DNA of 64,000 bases from Cavenderia fasciculata (GCF_000203815.1 NW_004457713.1:124001-188000), one strand, 5' to 3'; positions 9,776 to 22,230 are shown, counted from the stretch's first letter. The notes: generated from the letters alone by a model not told the origin. Numbers and translations: made by a program.

Positions 9776-11896
9776 ATGACTAAAGAGAATAGAGAAGCAA
9801 CATTTCAAGATGATGAAGAAGATGTAGATTATCAATCAACATCGGGAGATGAGGAAGATGATGAAGACTATGAAGAGATGACCGAAGAACAAATGGAAGA
9901 GTTGAATAGATTATCATCAAATGTCAACGACCCATTTGGAAGTAGAAGACAACTTGCACCAGCTCCAGCTCCTGCACCAGCTGCTAGACCTGCTGGTCCA
10001 ACCCTTGCTGAATTAATGGCAATGAATCTCAAGATTGAGTCTGATAAAAAGACTGCTGCTGGCAACGACCAAGATGAAGGAGAATGGATCGACGGTGAAG
10101 ATATTGAAGGAGAAGAAGGTGAAGAAGGAGAGGAAGAAGAGGAACAAGAGACAATGACACTTTCACATGCAAAGAGAACAGCATCTCATCTAGTCATTGA
10201 TACCAACGCTATCATTCAAGCGACCAGATTCGATTCACTCGCAAGAGTATTGTGGACCATTGAAGAGGTTATAGACGAAGTCAAGGACAAACGTTCAGTC
10301 GATTTTTTAGCCTCTCTTCCATACGAAATCAAAACCAAGGAACCTACTCCCCAATCGGTCAAGGCTGTCTTGGAGTTTTCAAAGTTGACTGGTGACTATC
10401 CATCGTTGTCGGCGGTCGATCTCAAGGTTCTTGCCCTTGCCCACACTCTTCACTGTCAATATGACAAGGCCGTCCCACTCCGTACCGAACCATTACCACT
10501 CCAAGTCAATGCACATGGTGTTGGAAAGAGACCAGATCAAATGTTACAAGATGGTGACAACAAGAAATCAACTACCACTACTACTACTACAACTACTACC
10601 GACGATAACAACAACAATGGTGAACCAGTATTCATCATTTCTGATACTCGTAGCAATGCAAATAGAAAGAAGAAATTAATCATCGTTCCACCAAAACCAG
10701 TCGTAGAAGAAAAGAAACAAGATAATAATGTAACATCATCAACAACAACAACAACCACCACAACAGATAATACTACTGCTGCTGCCACTACTGGAGACAG
10801 TGTTGACAAAAAGAAAAAGAAAAAGAAAAACAAGAATAAGAAAAAGAAGGCTCCAGTTGTTGTTGCTGCTGTTGCCGAAGAATTAGTTAAAGTTGATGAA
10901 TGTTGTGATCATGGACATGATGGACATGATCATCAACATAAACATCAAACTGATAAACCAATTGAAACACCATCATCAGCTTCTTTATATAATAATACCA
11001 ACAACAACCAAGAACAAACAAACAAAAAGAATAAGAAAAAGAATAGTTTAATGGTTAATTTGGATGAATTGACAGAGGATAAACCAATCGTCGATGGTAG
11101 AGCCATCCTCGAACAATTAAAGTTACAAAAATTAAAAGAAGAGGAAGAAAAGAGAAGAAATAAGCAAAAGGGTATCGATATGGATGGTGAAGATGGTTGG
11201 ATCACCGAAGACAATATTCGTGATAAATTGGCTGCCGATGAGAATTCAAAGACTGAAAAGAAACATGTTCCAGTTGCTTTGATCACTTCCGATTTCCCAA
11301 TGCAAAATGTTATGCTTCAAATGGGTCTCCATCTCTTTACCGTCAATGGTATGGCTATCAAACAAGTTAGTCAATTCGTATTAAAATGTTTCTCTTGTTT
11401 AAAGTAAGTTGGAAAAATAGCTAAATTGAAGGCAATATCAATATATTAATTGTTTCTATTTCTTTTTCTTTTTAGGACAACAATTGATATGAAGAGAATG
11501 TGGTGCCCACATTGTGGAAATAAAACATTGGTAAAGGCTATGAAATATATAGATCGTAATGGTAATGTTACCGTTGGTAAGGGGTCTGGTAGACAATATA
11601 ACCTTCGTGGTAAAAAGTATAGCATTCCAAAGATGAAGGGTGGACAAAGACATTCTGATATTGTCTTGTCCGAGGAACAATATATTCATCGTATGAAGGC
11701 TACTGGCCTCTTTTACCGTAAACGTGCTCATGAAAGAAAGTTGGAAAAGGCTATGGAGTCGGGTGACCTCGAACGTTTTGAAACTATTCTTGGATCCAAT
11801 CCAGGTAATGATGTAAAGGTTGGTTATGGAAAGATTAATCCAAACATTGCTAGAAGAAAGATTGGTAAAAAGAATAAATCCATTTTAAATAAATAA
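9776..11896 (+). CDS. nob1: NOB1, pre-18S rRNA D-site endonuclease
   Basis: PIN-domain nuclease that makes the final cut at the 3' end of 18S rRNA in pre-40S particles. Two exons, 9776-11403 and 11476-11896, give 682 residues, far above the usual 400 or so. After an acidic N-terminal stretch the PIN domain starts at HLVIDTNAII (catalytic Asp about residue 142) and runs to SAVDLKVLALAHTL. A low-complexity insert of about 280 residues follows (poly-Thr, Lys-rich, and a His cluster HGHDGHDHQHKHQ). The family region resumes at VPVALITSDFPMQNVMLQMG, then the zinc ribbon: CFSC, interrupted by the intron, then CPHCGNKTL. The C-terminus GRKYSIP-type region is present as GKKYSIPKMKGG. The ATG at 9776 follows a purine-rich leader. 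Confidence 0.95.
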
Positions 11897-12044
11897 AATA
11901 AATAGAAATAATAGAAATAAATATATTTTTAAAAAAAAAAAAAAACAAAAAGTATTTATTTATTGTTTAAACAATGATACATGTATAATGAAAAGTTACA
12001 TCTATATTATTACATATATAAATATATATATATATAAAATAGAG

Positions 12045-14089
12045 TTATTTGATTTCAACCATTTGGCGAGTTGATGATTTTTTGGTCTTTGGCATTACTT
12101 TATATAATGAGTTTTCCATTACATCATTATAGGTACCCATCAAGTCTTGGTAATCTCTTGTGTAGATGTGAATCTTTTGAAGAATCCATAACATTAAATC
12201 ACAAAATGTAACTGATGCTATAAAGTACTAGAGTAGAGTAGATAGATAATATTGTTAATTATTTAAAATTACATTTTAGCTCAAACTTCCAATCAAACAT
12301 ACCTTTACTAAGAAATCAAATACAAATTTAGCCAAGGACACTGGATTTGGGAAAGGTATAAAGTTTGTTAAACTACTCCATTTAATTCTTGCCAACCTGT
12401 CTTGACCAATAAAGGTAAAGGCCAAGTTCAAAAAATAGCCAATTAAACATAATCCTGCAAGTATATAAAAAGCCATAGCTTTACAAAAAGGAAGAATTAA
12501 TTAATTAATATTTAGTTTAAATGAGGTAGTTATTAATCTTTCATTTATATTATAATACATACATATTCTACTTATTGTTTTTAAACGTTCTGCAACTTCT
12601 TTACCACTTTTAAAGGGTTTTGTAATATTTAAACCTTTGAATGGTACGATGATAAATACCATATTGGCTACGATAAAGAGAATAATGGCAACAAATACTA
12701 TAAAGTCACAAACGATTTGGTAGAAAAAGATAATTGGGCCAAGCATGATGGGAACACTAATAAGACGTAGTCCTTTGATGAGGAAACCAAGAACTGGGGA
12801 CTGTGGCAACAGAGTCTTTATCGAAGTACAACCTTTGGCCAATGCAGGAAGAATGGCAAGTACAGCTGGCGATAATTTCATATAGGATTCAATTGCAAAT
12901 AGCAATCTTACCGATATGATCGAAGTAATATATTCGAAACTTGGTACAGCATCATCATTTAAAGGTGGAGCATTATGGAAAATCAGTGCGGCAATTGGTA
13001 GAATATTGATTAAAAATGGTAAAGTAAATGATGTAATCCATGATATCAATAATAATTTGGCCGATCGATGGAATCTCTAATAAAAAATAAAGGTAAATAT
13101 TAATATTTAAAATTTATATTTGTTTTGTTTTTTTCTTTTTATAATTTACCTTCCAATGATACAAAGATAGAACATAAAATACACAAGTTAGGGCAGAAAT
13201 GACCAAACTTACTACATTACATGCAAAAACAAATCTTTTGGTATTTTGTTTCTTGTCAAAATGGTTTAGCTTGTTGAGACCAAAGTTTTCTTCATAGATT
13301 TCATCGTTGGTGTATGTTTCCTGATAACACTGATCGGGACAGTTATCACCACAATCAGAATCGCAGACAATACACTCTTGGCAGTTTGGGCAATCATAAC
13401 AGTCGGTGCACTCTTCGCAAAAGCCTTCACACCCTTCGCAGTCTGGACAATCATAACAAAACTCGCATACATCACATTCCAAGGTAGTACCAAGCTGGGC
13501 AGATTCAATATTACTAAAATTCTTGAAAATTCCAATAGAATCCATTTGAGATAAATCGTCATGCATTACAATATTGGAAGCGGTACCTCCTCCACCTCCG
13601 CTATTACTTGCTTTTTTATCCCCTGGTTGAACACTATTCCATCTGAATGATTCTACTGACATTGTAATCTGTAATGCTAAGTATGATCAAAATGATATTA
13701 AAAAAATAATTCTTGATATTAATTTTCAATTGTCAAATACGTACCAAGAGCTATAAAGGCAGGTAGAACAGCAATCAATAACATCCATCTTCTCCAAATA
13801 ATATATTTGCTCATTTGACCCTATAGTAGGGGGATTAAAAAGAATAAAAAAGAAATAAATATAATAATACAAAATGAATAATATTTGAATCTATACTTAC
13901 ATCGATTGGTAATAGTTGGTTTCTTTCATTCTCTGTTAATTTGATATCATCCAAATTGGAATTGATAACCAAACCTAATCTATCTTTAAATATATGTTTA
14001 AGGTTCTCTCTATTCATTTTCGATAATTGATCAACAATGTCAATAATGCCACAACCTTTTAACTTTGTGATCACAAAGCAAGCCGTCAT
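12045..14089 (-). CDS. multipass membrane protein with a CxxC-rich loop
   Basis: I do not recognise this gene. Six exons on the minus strand, from start to stop: 14089-13901, 13820-13745, 13676-13150, 13076-12563, 12478-12303, 12227-12045. Phases agree throughout and give 554 residues. A soluble N-terminal piece of about 63 residues leads to a first membrane segment (RWMLLIAVLPAFIALAL). A loop follows holding 16 cysteines in about 52 residues, mostly as CxxC units with Asp/Glu between them. About seven further hydrophobic segments come next, and a polar basic tail ending MVEIK closes the protein. The acidic CxxC array looks like a metal-binding or disulfide-rich loop between the first two membrane segments. 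No transporter signature is visible. The intron structure is well supported by splice signals. Confidence 0.75.
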
Positions 14090-14796
14090 CAATTATGAAG
14101 AGAATAAGAAAAAAAATATTGATCGCTAGGAGGATCCTCCTTTCCATCCTCTCTCCTAGAAGTTATAAATATCTTTCTCCGAGGAGGACAGATCAATTAG
14201 GAGTTTTGAATAGATCTTTCGATGAGAAGAGCCCTACCTTGTGATTTAAAAAATTGAAACCACCCAAATGTCGTGGCACGCAGGTGGGCAAAAAGTTGGC
14301 GTTTCAAAAAAAGTCGATGATCTTCAACAATCGTCATGAGGACCTACCTTTCGGGATTGGGGATGAACCGCCAAAATAGGTTTGAACCTTCCCTCCATTA
14401 AATTCTTCTATCCAATGAGTTGGTAGGAGAAAAACTCGAGTTGTTGTTGTTTCAATTCCAATTCACAATGTCGTCAATATAATTAAATAAAATAATACAA
14501 CTTTGGTGTTTGAATAAAAATAGAGATTTTATTACAATGAGTGGAGTGGGGTGTTGACTACAAAACAGAGAGAAATAATCAAAAAATAATTAATGTCAAC
14601 GAAAGTGGTTGCGTGTGGTATATATGGAAATTTTACTTGTAGTTTGGTTTTCCTTGATGTTGCCTTTTATCTATCTATGGCTAGGATTGGTATCTGTTAT
14701 CTACTTTTTTTTTGTAAATATATTGACTAATATATATATATAGAGAGAGAGAAAGATTTATAATTCTAAAAAGATTTTAGAAATCAATTTAAATTA
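14090..14796. other. divergent intergenic region with a palindrome
   Basis: Separates two divergent genes. It begins with a perfect palindrome AGGAGGATCCTCCT at about 14128-14141, and bases 14100-14420 are less AT-rich than normal spacers. No open frame or RNA family is recognisable. The last 100 bases are AT-rich promoter-like sequence of the Cys-rich surface protein. Confidence 0.5.
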
Positions 14797-16173
14797 ATGT
14801 CAAGAATGGTTAATTTATCAAGGATATTTATAAATGGTGGAATTATTAATAGTAAAAATGAAAACCTAAAATATAATAGTAATAATAATAATTTTGGTAG
14901 TAGATGTTTCCGACAACAACAACAAAATAATAATAGTAATAATAGAAAAAGTAATAGCGGAGGAATAAAATATTTTAGTTCTCCTTCAACTATTTATATT
15001 ATTTTGGTGATTGCCTATCTCATTTACAATATTGAAGTTGTAAATGCTGCTGGTCAATGTACAGCTGAAAAGACTTGTTCTGGACTTGGTGATTCTTGTA
15101 CAGCCGATCATTATTATAGACAGTAATTATCTAGAGTGTTATTAATTTTAAAATCAATCTAACAAAAAAAAAAATTATTTCTTTCTTTCTTTAGGACAAA
15201 TGATACAAAAGCATTAACATGTAATAGAGGATTATATTGTTCCCAACAAAATGTTTGTTTACAAGCAGCAATGAGATATGAAAAGTGTTCGACTGATCCA
15301 ACTGGAACTCCATGTTTCCAATATTTGACTTGTCGTAGTGGTGGTGGTAATAATGCTGGAGATTATACATGCCAAGAATATCAATATGGTGCATACAATG
15401 ATCATTGTTTGGATGATAGTCAATGTCTTGACGGTCTGCACTGTTACAATCTATTTTGTAAATGGAGAGTTGACAGATGTACACAAGACTATGAATGTGA
15501 CTATCATCGTTATTGTAACATTGCACCTGACAGTTCACACGGTAACTGTCAAGTTCAAAAGGATGAAGGACATGTTTGCAATCGTGACGGTGTCTGTAAA
15601 AAGTACACCCAATGTGTAGCCGATAGCAACAATGAAAAGAAGTGCACTAAAATCTTTAGTGGTGGCATTGGAGAGAATTGTACACACATTGACACCTACT
15701 CTACATGCAAGATGCAAGACAACCTAATCTGTGACGAGACGACATTCAAGTGTGTGAGAGCTCCTGAACAGACCGTAGGTGACTGTACAGGTGCTGCAGT
15801 GTCTTGCAAATCGACAGAGACCTGTTATTGTGACCAATTGCTTGGCACTGCAAACAGCACTGGAACATGTTACATTAATCCTTACCGTGGTGGACAACAA
15901 CACAATATCTGTCAACAAGCCATCTATGCCCTGCGAGTATGTCTGTACTCCCATGAATGTAAGACTGTCAACCCTGCACCATCATCCTGTCTCATGGCAT
16001 ACTGTGCAGAGAAACATTGCAATATGATTGAAGCATGTCAGTTGAACAAGTTTGGTAACTCTAATTGTAATATCTATACTGATGAATGTATTCAATGGAG
16101 AATAACTGGTTCTGCCTCAACTATCTCCAAAGTATCCTTGTTATCATTATTATCATTATTATTATTACTATAA
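14797..16173 (+). CDS. Cys-rich secreted or GPI-anchored surface protein
   Basis: Two exons, 14797-15122 and 15195-16173, giving 434 residues. The first 65 residues are polar and Asn-rich, unusual in front of the hydrophobic segment at about 67-86 (IYIILVIAYLIYNIEVVNA), which looks like a signal peptide or signal anchor. No later ATG is available before the Cys-rich domain. The extracellular part has spaced Cys blocks of the type CxxxxxC...CxxYxYC (for example CTQDYECDYHRYC), resembling small Cys-rich modules repeated three or four times. The last 20 residues are Ser/Leu hydrophobic (VSLLSLLSLLLLL), a good GPI-attachment signal. A relative without that tail is encoded at 42889-44044. Function unknown; cell-surface or extracellular matrix role is inference. 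Confidence 0.82.
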
Positions 16174-16667
16174 AACTAAAACTAAAATAAATGTATTCTT
16201 GACAAAATTTTGTCGACTTGACGAGATAAAGAAAAAGAGGAAACAAAAATAAAAGAGTATTTCCATCCATTTTTTTATTCTTATTATTATTTATAAAATT
16301 TGTTTAAAGGGGATTGAAGGTGATGAAAAAATATACAATTATTAGTATTTGCAGTTTACTTTGCTGCTTGTTGTTGTTGCTGCTGGATATAAAGGTTTTG
16401 TTTGTTTGTTTGTTGTGGGTGGCGGCTTGTTATGCCAACAGATGTTTTTGTGAATTGTGATTGGTGAATTGATGGATTGATGGATTGGTGGATTGATGGA
16501 TTCGTTTCGTATTGTTGATTGTATTAATTTTCTCTTTATATATAAAACCAAGGTTATATATACTCGTTGTTGTAAAAATGGAATGATAAATGTTGAAAAT
16601 AAACTCCTCGTTATATTATATTGTTGTTACTATCTATAGTAGTAGTAGTAGTAGTATTATTATTATC
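16174..16667. other. convergent intergenic region
   Basis: Shared 3' region of the Cys-rich protein (plus) and rabC (minus). Contains simple GAT/TGG-rich repeats at 16440-16505. A 69-codon minus-strand frame here has repeat-derived composition and no start context, so I do not treat it as a gene. Confidence 0.5.
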
Positions 16668-17424
16668 TTAACATCTACAATAAGAATCCATATTTTGATC
16701 TTGTTCATCAGGTTGAACGAGGTTTGTAGATTTCTTTTTCTTTTGAGGTTCTTCATCTGGTGTTTCGAGAATTTTGTGAGCAAGTTCCTCAAAAGCTTGT
16801 TGAATGCCAACTTTAGTCTTTGCGCTACACTCGATAAACAACATTGCTTTGCTACGTGCAAATTCCAATCCCTCTTCTCTTGTAACCTCTCTATTTTCCT
16901 TATCAATCTTGTTACCAACCAATAACTTTACAACATTTGATCTAGTTGAAAAGGTTTCAATTTCATTTAACCAATATTGAAGATTCTTAAATGTCTCTCT
17001 CTTTGTTACATCATATGCTATAATAAAAAAAAAAAAGTAAATGAGTCATATGAGGTTCTCTCGTTTGTGACTATAGTGATAGATAGTTACTTAGGATGAT
17101 TCCATGTGCTCCACGATAATATGAACTGATTAATGCTCTAAATTTCTCTTGACCTGCAGTATCCCAAATATTAAAAGTAACCTCTTTATCGTCTACCTTT
17201 AATGTCTTTACTTTATACTCTACACCTATAGTACATAATAAATCTTCATCAAATATATCATCAGAGAATCTTTTTACAATTGATGTCTATTGTATGTAAA
17301 TTTTGTATTGTATTATAAAGAGTTAATATAAATATATGACTATACTATGTTGTTCTCTTCTTACCTTGCCGACATCACTATCACCGATTAATAATATTTT
17401 ATATTGTGGAATGTTTTGTTCCAT
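16668..17424 (-). CDS. rabC: Rab18-family small GTPase (RabC-like)
   Basis: Membrane-traffic GTPase of the Rab18 group, linked to ER, lipid droplets and in amoebae the endocytic system. Three exons on the minus strand, 17424-17365, 17286-17091 and 17017-16668, give 201 residues. The P-loop GDSDVGKTS is split exactly between Lys and Thr by the first intron. Switch II is [10 protein letters not shown], the guanine motifs are GNKIDK and CSAKT, and the region [20 protein letters not shown] matches Rab18. The C-terminus CRC is a CxC geranylgeranylation signal. The symbol follows the Dictyostelium Rab18-like gene; exact orthology is likely but not proven. Confidence 0.93.
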
Positions 17425-17782
17425 CCTTCTCTGCTATATATATAATGTTTGTTTGTTGTTTGTCTATGTATATATTTATATATCAATTAAGTGTTAATTG
17501 TTATATATAAAATGTGAATGTGATATTAATTAAAAAAAAAGATAAAAGTAAAAGTTTGTTTACCTAAAACGGCAAGTCGACAAAAAGAGAGAAAACATGA
17601 AAAAGAAAATTAAATTAATAAAAACAAATATTATTATGTTTTGTCTTTGGGAGGTGTGGTGGTGACTGTTCAAACAAAATTGATTATTGGTATTACTTTT
17701 TCTTTTTTTTTTTTTTTTAGATTTGTATAGTGTTTTTATTTATTTGGCATTTCTATCTATCTTTAATTAATTGATTAGTTGA
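17425..17782. other. rabC promoter and swp1 3' end
   Basis: Spacer between two head-to-tail minus-strand genes. Contains a T-rich run at about 17698-17719 and AT-rich sequence close to the rabC start, as expected for a dictyostelid promoter. No gene visible. Confidence 0.5.
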
Positions 17783-19990
17783 TTAATTATTTTTCTTTGT
17801 TGATAATAAACGATCGGTAGCAAAAGCAGATAAAGACTTTTGACCAAAGAAGATGGTTGGGATTAAAAGTACAGCCAAGTAACGAAGGGTAACGTCCAAG
17901 GTGAGGGATAACCAGTACTTGACAATCAAGCCAGTGCAGGCAACCATGCAACCAACAAAAGCGACAGTGTAGATGAATCCCATACCACCTGGCATCTTTC
18001 CAAAGTTGATGCCAATGAACAAACAACCGACGACAAAGATGGCAGTTGGAGCAATGACCAACAATGAAAAGACTTGAGTAATCACTTGCTTTGGAGCAGC
18101 TGGATCGGCACGGAAAGTGTATTCAATTGGTTGGTGTTCTGGATAACGTGACAATGGTTGAGCAGCTTGACTAAAGTTGAATGAAATCTCACCAGCGTTC
18201 CAAACAAGTGGTGTAATAGATGAATCTCCAATAATAATCTCAATTTGATAGTTTCCAGTTTGATATTTTAATGATTTACCAATTTCCTTTGTCTAAACAC
18301 AAATATAAAACAATATAAAATATTAATATCTCTCTATCTATCTATCTACTCTTCTATTTTTAATTTTACTTACAACAATAACTGAATAAGCATCAACTGA
18401 ATAAGTAGCTGGGATGACAACATCGACAGATGGTGAAAAGAATCTAACACCAACTTGTTGAGCGGCAAAAGATTCAGAGGAAGAGGTGACACGGAAGAAA
18501 ACACGGGCGACCTTGTTTTGTGGAACGTTGACGACTTGGGAGAGTTTCTTTCCATAGGCAACTTCATAGGTCAACTTGCTACCGGCCAAAGCGTCCTTGT
18601 TGTCGGCAACAGAGAGCTTAAAGTCATCGACCGAGATGGAGCCAGTGACGGTGATCAAGAGGTTGGCAGAGACAGTGTTGTAGTTGGTGTCCTTTGGTGC
18701 AACCTTGATGTCGACAATGTACGAGCCAATCTTGAGCTTGTCAACATCGAGCTTGTATTGACCTGGACGCGAGGTGGCGGTCATTTCCTTGGCCGAGAGG
18801 AGTGAGGTTTGACGGGCAGAGGAGAGAGCAAGGTTGGAGAGGGTGGCAGTAGACTCGACGGCAGTGCCAAAGATGTCGCGTACAGAGACGACAAGTGAGG
18901 AGACTGGAGCGGTTGGGAAGACTGATTGCTCGAGTTCGACGGCGATGGGTTGTCCGATATTGTTCTTTTGAACGGATTTGAGACCGATCAAGAGGTAGTA
19001 GGCGTCGGCCAACGAGTTGACGTTCTTAAAGTGCAAGAGGTAGTGTGCGACACGGACAATGGTTGATGCCTCGATAGTGGAGCCTTGGCCACCGTTGGCA
19101 CTCGACAAGGAGACGAGACCGCGGAGGAGGGTGGCGGTGGTTTGGAGGTCTTCAAATCCGAGTGTCTCACGGGTACTCTCGCTCGACATGGAGAGGATAT
19201 TCTTTACGGGACGTTCAGATGCGATCTTGGCGTCCTTGAGACGATGGGCAAGACGGGCAAGGACAAAGTGGGCGGTGGCGGTATTGGCAAGGGTGCCAGT
19301 ACGCTTGTCGTCAGAGAGACGCGATCTAAATGTGCCGTCAGTCTCTTCGAGTGCGAGGATAGCCTTGGCAATTTGAGCGAGTTGGGCAGGGTCACTCTCA
19401 ACTTGCTTGGCATCGGCCAAGGCAAAGAGGACGTTGACGGCAGCGGCCAATTCATCAAGTGAACCAGACTCGATTGAACGGGCGACCAAACTAGTCAATT
19501 CATTGTCTTGAACCAACTTGTTGTTGCCTGACAAACACTTGAGGTCAGACAATGTAGAGACGGCATAGTAGAGTGATGTGATGTCGGTGTCCTTGGCAAT
19601 GGCACCTCTGACGGCCTGACAGACAGCATCTTGACGTTCGGGCTTCAAACCCAAACGAGAGAGTGCTCCAACTGCATAGAATGTGTCACGCAACAATCCA
19701 TTAAACAATCCATTCTGTTGTTGTTGTGCATTCACAAACTTGACCAATTGTTGTTGATCCGATGCGCCAAATGTAGTCGATAACGATGTCAATGATATTG
19801 GTGCTGCATTATTAATTGATAATAATGTTATCAATATTGTCAAACATAAATATATTTTGATTGCTAAAAGAATAATAAGAATATAAATAGATGAGATAGA
19901 TGGTTTGATATTAATAAATTAATCTATCTTGTTTTTTTAGAGAAAAGAATGCTCTCTCTGTCTCTCTCTCTTTCTCTTTAACTTACACAT
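17783..19990 (-). CDS. swp1: ribophorin II / Swp1 subunit of oligosaccharyltransferase
   Basis: ER membrane subunit of the complex that N-glycosylates nascent proteins. Three exons: 19990-19987, 19863-18374 and 18292-17783, giving 667 residues. The first coding exon is only ATG T; joining it to CA ATC AAA creates the signal peptide MSIKIYLCLTILITLLSINNA, which no ATG inside exon 2 could supply. A long lumenal domain of helical repeats and beta-sandwich sequence follows (for example GLFNGLLRDTFYAVGALSRL). The C-terminus has the family's three membrane segments beginning FSLLVIAPTAIFVVGCLFIG and ends with KKNN. Lys-rich ends are usual ER-retention features. Coding DNA of exon 2 is unusually GC-rich for this window, as expected of a highly expressed gene. 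Confidence 0.92.
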
Positions 19991-20389
19991 TTTAAAACTA
20001 CTATTGTTTTGATTGAATTCTTCTTTACTCTCTCAAATAACAACAATATACAACAAACAAAAGAATTGAATGAAAGGGTGTATGTATGATGGTGAAGTTG
20101 ATAGCCTTGGTCTTGCCTTCAAAAAAGTCCCATCTTTGTCATCACAAAAAAAAAAAAAAAAAGTCAAAAAAAAAAAAAAAAAAATTAAGTGAGTCTGCGC
20201 AAAAGGAAGAGAGTGCGATCAGATGAATTCTTCGTTTTGTCATTGCACTTTACTCCTTGATAGACTACTCTCTTAAAGTTGATTAAACTAGATCTTTAAT
20301 CATCTATCTATCTATCATCATCCAATTCTTATTTTCATATATCACATAGAGAGAAAGAGGAAAAAGGAATTAGAGAGAAAGAGTTCAAG
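19991..20389. promoter_or_regulatory. divergent promoter region with oligo(dA) tracts
   Basis: Separates swp1 (minus) and mrps15 (plus), two divergent genes. It holds two long A runs (about 20145-20162 and 20166-20183) separated by GTC, a pattern common in dictyostelid promoters. No gene is visible. Confidence 0.5.
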
Positions 20390-22230
20390 ATGATGCTTAA
20401 ACAAACATTTTCAAACCTTGGCAGAGCTGCTTTATATAGATCATCATCATCTCGTTTGATATCATCATCATTTGGATATAATGGTAAAAGAGAGAGAGAT
20501 AGATAAAAGAGACAGAGTACTGTACTATAGTATGATATTAATATTCTACTTTTATTCTTTTTTGTAGGAATGAAATCATTTTATTCAACATCAACAAAAA
20601 AAGATATAGATCAACAAGAAGAGAATTCTTTATTTCAATATGATAAACCAGTAGATTTTGCATTCTTATCAAAGCAATTTGGTGTATCATTTGACAAGGA
20701 TGCACTTAAAAAGGCTGCAGATGGTGTCGAATCGTATGACATTGACAACATGCCAAAGGCTGCCAAACAATTAGAGACTTTGATGCGTACAGAGGAAGGA
20801 AGAAAGTATTTGAATATTTTGGTTGCCGATATCAAGACATCGTTTGGTATGGACAGTGAAGAGGTGATGGCAAAGACATTGGATCGTGTCAACCAAGAGT
20901 TTACCAAACGTGCTGGTGAACCCATCGAACGTTTGGTCGAACGTTGTCAAGGCAAGGACACTAGTTTGCTCCAAGGCAGTGACCGTGAAATCTACAGCGA
21001 CTATATTGACGCACACCCATACGTTCGTTACTCACGTCAACTACGTCTTGTGATGGATATCGTTGATTTGGTCGACGTCTACAATAACTCGGATTCGAGT
21101 ACTTTTGGCAAGGCAATGAGCGAACGTTTCCAAGTCGATACTGAAAAGACGACTGGTGACGACGTAGACTACTTGGCTCAATCCGAGGACTACCAAGAAG
21201 ACGATACTGTCTTGGCACGTAGCACCAGACACGACCAACTCCAAGGTGAAATCCTCTCGATGATCAAGAACGACACTTTGATGCACTACCTCGATCGTCT
21301 CTTTGAGAATGCCTCTACCCAACTCTTCCCAGTCACCTCATCGTCCTTGTCAGAGGCCGAGTCACAACGTCGTCTCGAAGTTGCCCAAGAAGCCCGTCTC
21401 CGTCTCGCTCAAGACGCCCTCGACGAAGAGGAAGCTTCCGACCGTCCATTCATGCTCGCCGACAACAAGGCACGTTCCGACGACGAAGAGATGGCCGTCA
21501 CCTCTCTCATCCCCGAGTTGGATCTCCTCCAACCACCCGAAAAGCAACAACAAGCCAAGGACCCACGTGACTTTTTGAAATACTATCGTCTCTACCCCAA
21601 GAAAATCAGAAACTGGATCGATTACTCTCACACTCCACTCGGTTTCTTTACAGAGTTGGGTGTTTGGTACAACTTCCCATCATGGTACGCCAAGATGTAT
21701 CCAGCTGTTGCTCCAGAACAATTGATCACTGAAAGCTCCTCTTCTACCAACGAGGTCACCCTTCCAGAGGATTTACGTGGTCAATACCGTTTCGGTGTCA
21801 CCAAAGAGGAGGCTGAAATCCTTCATCCAAAATTAAAAGAATTCCTCACCTTTAAACACGCTACTCAAGGTGAAATCAATCAACATAGAAAGAAACTTTG
21901 TGTTCAAAAGTATGGCAATGATCATGCTGATACTGGTTCTTCAAGTGTTCAAAGTAAGAAAAAATAGAAAAAAAAAAGAAATAGAAGAACAAATCTAATC
22001 TAACAACAACAATATCTTTATCTTTATGTTTAGTTGCTATATTCACAGAAAAAATTAATTATTTAGAGACACATGTTGCAAGAAATAACAAGGATAATCT
22101 AGCCAAACGTAGAATCATGTTGTTACAATCACAGAGAAAATCAATGATTGATTATTTAAAGAGAACCAATGTAGAAGAATATTTCCGTATTACTAAAGAT
22201 CTAAAGATTAAGAATACTTTAAATATTTAA
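20390..22230 (+). CDS. mrps15: mitochondrial ribosomal protein uS15 with long N-terminal extension
   Basis: Three exons, 20390-20483, 20568-21953 and 22034-22230, give 558 residues. The N-terminus (MMLKQTFSNLGRAALYRSS) is a mitochondrial presequence. The C-terminal 90 residues are a clear bacterial-type S15: DTGSSSVQ, then after the second intron IAIFTEKINYLETHVARNNK, KRRIMLLQSQRKSMIDYLKR, and a final TNVEEYFRITKDL. The central 430 residues, acidic and helical, match nothing I recognise; bacterial S15 is about 89 residues long. The split of the S15 domain by an intron exactly after SSVQ argues against a misjoined neighbour. Role: small-subunit protein of the mitochondrial ribosome; the extension may be a dictyostelid mitoribosome addition (inference). 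Confidence 0.88.

Noticed and set aside
10537-10833. Val-rich minus-strand frame inside nob1
   Set aside because: It is the antisense reading of the poly-Thr repeats of nob1.
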